From contig RPFO01000253.1 in NCBI GenBank assembly GCA_009746045.1, forward strand, positions 725,720 through 789,719: 64,000 bases of DNA, written 5' to 3'. The DNA comes from Mesostigma viride. Taxonomy: Eukaryota > Streptophyta > Mesostigmatophyceae > Mesostigmatales > Mesostigmataceae. The translations under genes were made by a program, and so were the position numbers. This document shows, one piece after another, positions 58,535 to 64,000 of this stretch (position 1 is the stretch's first letter; each line of letters opens with the position of its first letter). Below the pieces are notes generated by a model. That model saw only the letters and a program-made list of their open reading frames with translations, was not told the origin of the DNA and did no database searches.

Positions 58535-59123
58535 GTAACGTAAAGGATTTACGTTAGATGGATAGAGATTGTTACGCTCTTTCCAACGGCACCTTGAACG
58601 CCTCATTTGGTCAAGGAACGTAAAAGGGAACGTAAGAAGTGCCGACAGTACCTGGGCAGTGTATGTAGCTGAGCTGAAGGAGTTGCTTGAAGACCAGCGA
58701 AAGAAGGTCGGCATCCGTTGACAGGACTTGTACAGGACTTGAGGTCAAGGGGGCGTCTCATCCAGAAGGACCTATGAGACTATTGATGCTGAGTAGTGTA
58801 CGGATAGGTCCACAGGACTAGCCGTATGGACAATTGATAGATCTGCGCGCCAAAGGCGTGCCAGAGTCTGTGTAATCAATTGATTGACAGTTCAGCTGTG
58901 ACAGTGCAGCTGAATACTTGGACGCGTCCCTAACAACCTATATGTGTGACTTGGTCGCACCGGGACGCTAGTTCTTGCGTGCACGTTCTCTTGGCACTGC
59001 GACCCTGTCGTCTGTGCTGCGTGCAGTCTTGGAAGTGACGTGACTTACGTCTGTGTTTCCTTGTTAAAGGCAACTTCCTGCAAGAACCATGGCGGAATTC
59101 GTGGCATCCTCACTCTTACAACT
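58535..59123 (+). repeat. 3' LTR of E1, mosaic with gag fragments
   Basis: Begins (G)TAACGTAAAGG without the first AGT and ends CTTACAACT. 58653-58716 and 58741-58768 are not LTR; they match gag (AELKELLEDQRKKVG and a VKG..LIQ part) and replace the corresponding LTR stretches, with 24 bases of LTR between them. Confidence 0.8.
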
Positions 59124-62100
59124 CCTACTTCTGGCCATCTGCCTGTGCACAAACTGCACCATCCCCATGGAGTCTGTTTTGAGAAGAGTGGTAACCTGAA
59201 GTGGCCAAGGAGTGTTAGAAGTCATCTGATGAAGCAACTCCTTCAGATAAAGGCTTGTGTGAATGCCTTCACAAATAGCCCTGCATTCTGCCACATCACT
59301 GCTGACAGCCACCCGTTTGTGCAGGCGACTAAACCAGCTCACCAAACTCCCCAGGCCTTCCTGTCTGAGCACAAAGAGCCCTGCAGCCCTGCCCCTGACC
59401 TTGGAGACCTGCCTGCTGTCCATTGAGCTATCCACATACAGCTCCATGCAAATGGGTTGTGATAAATCCACTGCAGACAACAGAATGCCAGATGAAGCCC
59501 TGACCTGATCAGCCACCTTGGCAGACCCTAGCTCCACCAGCATGTCATCAGGCAACCTGGCTATGACCATAAGGTCTGGCCTGGAAATGCCTGCCACCCA
59601 AGCAACCATGCCCCTCACCATGGGACACAGTGCCTGTGTGATGGTTGGAGGAAGCTTGCTAATGAGGGTCTCTTGATAATCATTGCCCCCCACCAGCAGC
59701 ATACGCCACTCCCCCCTTCTTCACCAGTGTGGCCTCCATGCCCACAAACAGCAGAGGCTCATTCTCCACCTGCCATTGCTCCCTACCCAGAGGAAACTTG
59801 GACTTAATGATGGAGATCAGCTCCTTAAGCCACGACGTGGGAGCTATCAGATGTAGGTCATCCCCGTGCAGCGAAGCATACACTGGTAGGCCTTCCCATT
59901 GCCCCAGAAACAGACAGGGGTCTACAGGAGAGACCTTCAAGTTGCAATGCTCCTTCAGGAAACGGTTGAGAGTCTCCCTCCAGATTATTGGACTTGACCT
60001 CAGGCCCTCCAGGCCCTTGAGGATTTTAAGGAACTCAGTGTGAATGTCCCTTTTCCATACAGCAGGCACCCTAACATAGAAAGGCGTCTTGCCCTCCCAC
60101 TTTTCCTGTGCCACATCTGCATCCCCCTCCAGAAATGCCCTCTTGAAGTCTACCACCACTGAGCCATAGTCCAAGCCCTTGTTGAGAAGGCCTAGAAATA
60201 CACACAGCAGCAGCCTCCAAGTGTCATGCAGCATGCCAGGGGTATACAACTCCTCAGCAGTGCACTCACCAGTACCCTTGAACTCATTCAGCACTGGCCT
60301 GACATGTGGTACCTTGACCCCGTCCACCTCCTTCATCTTGATGACAAACTTGAGCTTGAGTAGACGTCGTGCAGGAGGCAGGTCATTGACAGGTTCCACG
60401 CATTTCTTGGAGATCCAGTCCTCCCCAGATTTAATCAGACCCAGTGTGACCTGGGGACACATAATGGGAGAGGACATGAGCTTCACCAGGCCTTGGTAGT
60501 TGATAGGGCTGTGTCCAGCAAGTGAGTGAGGACCAATGCCCAAACTGCTTGGATGACTAGCAGCTGGCATATGAGGTCATCAACCAAGGGCTCCTGCCCC
60601 TGGCACACTTGCACACGCTTAACCGTCCTGGTTACTGCACGTGATAGGTGAGTGGTCCTGAAATTAATCAGTGGGACCTGACCAGCCCCTTCCTTAGTCA
60701 GGAGAGAGGACGTGATCACTACCCCATCCTGGCATAGGAAATTCTGCCCCAGAAGAGCAGGTCCCTGATAGCCCTCCAAGACACAAAAAGCAGTGTCCTG
60801 TCCAAGGATAGGAATAGATACCTCACCCAGTACCTTCACGTGTACCCCGCCACTGAAGTCAGACACAAACTGATAGCTGGGTTCAGTCATGCTGTACCCT
60901 GCTGCAGCTCTGGTCCCAATGATGGAAACCTGAGAATTAGTGTCTACCTCTAAGGCAGTGTCCAGCCCCAGATTGCCATGCCACCTGAGCTTGGCTACCT
61001 TGGGCTGCTTCTTGGCTCTTTGCAGAGCCCCAATCAATCCAGCCAAACTTGTCCCCCTGGGCTTGGTTAGAGCCTTGGGCTTGACAGTTGACTCCCCAGC
61101 TGTTGACCTTGCAGCCTGTTCAACAAGTACCTCTGCAACCTGGCCAGGGCTGACAGATTCCCCTGCAACAGATGTGGTCGTTGCGTCAGTGATGTCACTT
61201 GGGACCTGAAAATCCTGCAGATCCTGTGAGCCTTGTGCCTGACTGCCCTCATTCATCAGGTTAGGCTTGACATATGACCAACTCAGCCGGTGTACATGCT
61301 TTGGTTCGTCCTCCATGCTGACCAAGCATGCGTGGCTAGCTTCATCAACCTGGGTAACCACCCCAGGACTCCAGCTACCACGTTTGCCATACAGGCTCGG
61401 TTCCTTCCAAGCTAATACCTTCTGACCCACTGTTGGCTCCAGCATCTTCCAACCCCGGTCCTTCTCCCTCAGCTTGGCAAAGGTGACATGTGCAGCATGT
61501 TTCCAGCCCTCCAGCACATGTGGGGGCACAGGCCATGATATAGACCCATTGGGCTGACAGCAACTCCATCATAGTAGAAATTGACCCTGCTGTTCAGCTG
61601 CTGCTCCACGTTCCTCAACCATGCACTCCTGACAAGTGCAGGTGCAGACAAGGGTACCCAGTCTTCAGAGATGATCAATTTCTTGACCTCCTGGATTGCC
61701 CTCTCGATAGCACCCTGCTGCCCATGAGCCTCCCTAGGTGTAACCAGCAACTCAGGAAGGGTGGGATCACCCTTGAGATGCTGAAACTGCATGTCCACCT
61801 GGATCCTTGTGGTAGGAAACTTGGCTCTTACATTCTGCAGGGCAGCCAGCAAGTACCTGTTCTTCATAGAAGGTAAATGCTCTAGCACCTTGTACTTTGT
61901 GTACCTGTCCACGCACACCAACAGTTGCATGCCCCTGATGTGTTGGATATCACACTGCAGATCACCAATGCTCTGAGGTAGAGCTTTGGCATGTGATTTC
62001 CTGGGCTTGTTGGAGGACAACTGGCACTTACACCGTGAGGCAGCTTGCTGGCACGCCTTGAGAAGGGGTGCCCTGCCCATACGGAAGGCAAAGTTGTTTG

Positions 62101-62580
62101 ACAGAGAAGTGGCATGCCCAAACATGTTGTGGATTCGGGCACCCAACTCCTGGTACACGGAGGAAGCAGTCCCTGGCACAGTCAGGACTGTGCTGTCAGG
62201 TTGTCCAGCATCACCATGCTGACTTCCATCCTGTTCTGACTCAGAGCCTGAGTCACCCTGCTCATGCCCAACACCTGGACCGCCAGCAGGGACCACATGC
62301 ATACCACCAGAGGCCTTCACACCCCTCTGTGGTTGTACATTGGTTTCTCTCAAAATGAGAGGTCCACCCTCGTGCCCAGCACGAGGATGCATGGGGTCAG
62401 ACATTCTTACAGCTGCACCAGCTGTCAAGGACGTCTTCATAGGAACCTGTACCTCTCCAGGTGACCTGGGGCCATCCTGAACCTGGAGATCACCCTCTTG
62501 TTGCCCAGATATAAAATCTGCATTGGAGCACCTGGCCTCCCCTTGGGTGAATTAAGGTGTGTAGGGGTTGCCTCAGACAG

Positions 62581-63697
62581 TCATTGCTCCTTGTTGTCTT
62601 CTTGTTGACTGCCCTTTGAAGGCTGGCCTGCCTGGGACTTGTTCTTGTTGTTGTTTTTGTTGTTGTTGTTCTTGTTGCTGCCCTGGCCCTGGGTCTTCTT
62701 GAAGCTGGGACACTCCTTCTTGATGTGCCCCCACCCCTTGCACAGGTAGCACTGGATCTTTGACTTGCCCTGGCCTCCTCCCCCGTTGTCAGGCGCGTGA
62801 CCCGGCTTGGGCTTGCCACCCACCCTCCTGAACACCGACTTGGCATGTGATTGCCCGTCAGGGTCGGGTGAATGGTTGGCCTTCCGCTTGTTATGGTTGC
62901 CCCCACGCCCTCCTTGGCTTTTTTCAGCCTCAGACGCCCTGGAGCCCCCCTGGGCACGCCCACCTGCGTGGGTAGCCTTCACAGCTGGCACTCCACCCTC
63001 AAACAGCTCCTCTGCCTCGAGTGCTTGTTTGATTATGACCTTGTAGGCCTTGAGGGTAGAGCATGTGGGGCACACATGACCTTTAAAGAGCCACGTGTTG
63101 CCTTGTCCAGCCCAGAAACCTTGAGCCAGTTTGTCAGGGCTATGTTGTCAGCAACATTAAAGCCATGAGCCCTGCCCTCCTCAACCATTTTACAATAGTT
63201 GAGGAAGTTCTGGATAAGGTCTCCTTTAACCTCCCACCCTTGGTATTTATCCTGCCAATGGATCCCCACTTTTTTCCGTTGATCCTCTAGCAGCTCCCTC
63301 AGCTCTGCCACGTAGACTGCCCAGGCCTTGTTGGCCTTCTTGCACTCTCTAGTGAGGTCTTTAATCTGATCTGTGCACTTGCCAAAAGTCTGGCTGCCTA
63401 TATCCAGATCTGATAATAGTTTGTACCACCGTACAAACTTGGAAACCCCTCTAGTCCTTCCACAAACTCCTCTGCCTGCTTTGGCTTAGAGTCTGAAGTG
63501 ACAGGTTGCAGCTGATTAACAATAAGGAGCCCCTGTGTGGTGAGATCATATCCAGAGACAGCATGTGTAACATTACTGATAGGTACATTGGTAATCTCGC
63601 CGGTAACCCCCACGTCATCTACGTGAGCGGTCCCACTACCTGCACCTCCATTATTACCACTGGCTGGGGCACCCTTGCTACGGCGCCCGTCCGCCAT
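62581..63697 (-). pseudogene. Gag of E2
   Basis: ATG 63697 (MADGRRSKGAPASGNNGGAG), then frames 63697-63398, 63311-63033 and 63075-62581 need at least two shifts. Capsid-like part: AELRELLEDQRKKVGIHWQD, LIQNFLNYCKMVEEGRAHGF. A zinc knuckle CYLCKGWGHIKKEC is followed by an Asn/Lys run. The stop is TGA-CTG. An open stretch continues after it in frame, but the recognisable pol frame is shifted by one base near 62530. Confidence 0.8.
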
Positions 63698-63865
63698 GAT
63701 GTACTACAAGCTGTCTTAGCAAACACCTGAGTAAAGCAGCAAAAGAAAGTATGTACAAACTGTCGACTATTGCCGCCTGCACCGGTGTCGCCGCCGCCCC
63801 CGCGATCGAAACGCCGTTGAAAAGTCGACTAAACGCCGACGAGCACTGGAAAATGGCCGACGTTT

Positions 63866-64000
63866 TTAGTAGTCAAGGCCCCGAAAATCACAGTACTCAT
63901 ATGCAAACTCGGGATCCTCCATTTCCGGCGTGTGAGCCGGACCTGCACCGGTATGGATCAAAACCGGTGTATTCGCCGGGTTTTGCGTCGCGTCAAAAAT
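63866..64000 (-). CDS. ORF0 C-terminus of E2, cut by window edge
   Basis: The minus strand reads the same tail as E1 ORF0 (PAHTPEMEDPEF, YEYCDFRGLDY) and ends in TAA at 63866-63868. It confirms that ORF0 is a regular gene of this family and lies before gag. Confidence 0.7.
   Translation of the reverse strand: MFDATQNPANTPVLIHTGAGPAHTPEMEDPEFAYEYCDFRGLDY

Larger units (their letters stand above)
56713..59123 (+). mobile_element. E1: deleted, non-autonomous relative of E2
   Basis: 2.4 kb: 5' LTR 56713-57329, PBS, ORF0, first part of gag, a deletion junction near 58440, 3' UTR end with PPT, and 3' LTR 58535-59123. It lacks the rest of gag and all of pol, so it would need a helper. TSD CCTAC is exact. 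Confidence 0.9.
56543..62440 (-). pseudogene. Pol of E2 (IN, PR-like, RT, RNase H), interrupted by E1
   Basis: 62440-61469: integrase with ARIHNMFGHA and CKCQ finger, CDIQHIRGMQLLVCVD, IQVDMQFQ, QQGAIERAIQEVK. A frameshift near 61500-61530 follows. 61529-60483: integrase tail, then the retropepsin-like EVDTNSQVSIIG (Asp at 60944-60942) and ALLGQNFL. 60570-59680: RT with VDFKRAFLEGD and LHGDDL (59868-59857). 59702-59129: RNase H with LYVDSSMDSRQ, DVAECRAICEGIH and TDSMGMVQF. The RNase H end (DLDYLLLKEL, NPADALTKL) lies at 56712-56543 beyond E1. At least two frameshifts in addition to the insertion. Confidence 0.85.

Overview
The window is nuclear DNA of a eukaryote. It shows LTR retrotransposons, GT-AG introns with GTGAGT-type donors, long microsatellites and LINE fragments. 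I see no bacterial gene, rRNA, tRNA or CRISPR array. Algal or other phytoplankton DNA is my best guess from the style of the elements; the species cannot be told from the sequence. Almost everything recognisable is a mobile element or a piece of one, stacked in nested insertions.

Layout. (1) 1-8182, minus strand: a degraded Ty3/gypsy-type element (gag, protease, RT, RNase H, start of integrase, PBS, 5' LTR) joined near 2415 to an unrecognised Pro/Ala-rich reading frame that ends before the PPT and LTR of another element. (2) 8183-11557: background DNA with a LINE ORF1 relic and a ~2 kb noncoding repeat. (3) 11558-41178, plus strand: copia-type element C, with 455-bp LTRs and TSD GTCCC. Its left LTR is split at base 88 by a 21.1-kb insertion (11646-32755, TSD AGTAC). 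That insertion holds two nearly identical minus-strand copia elements, A and B, around a diverged plus-strand relative, D. (4) 41184-43959: a second diverged copy of the background repeat, containing a 455-bp MITE. (5) 43960 to the window end, minus strand: copia-type element E2. It is interrupted by an 11.0-kb element with 56-bp perfect terminal inverted repeats (44940-55948, TA on both sides) and by a 2.4-kb deleted relative E1 (56713-59123, TSD CCTAC).

The most interesting content is what C, A/B, D and E share. All are copia-like by RT and RNase H, but the retropepsin-like domain lies between integrase and RT instead of before integrase. Its active-site motif reads DTNSQ or DTQAQ rather than DTG/DSG. 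The RT catalytic motif reads HGDD instead of YVDD wherever it survives. The LTRs start AGTT and end AACT or AAAT instead of TG...CA. The A/B and E families also carry an additional 5' ORF before gag (called ORF0 here), an in-frame UGA-CU between gag and pol (A/B, D and E), a non-TGG sequence after the LTR (CGTAYTA), and a tRNA T-arm/B-box-like motif in the 3' UTR. Together these traits look like a distinct copia lineage. The 11-kb inverted-repeat element has a short spliced gene just inside its left end and introns or spacers filled with microsatellites and minisatellites, including about 230 copies of CATC.
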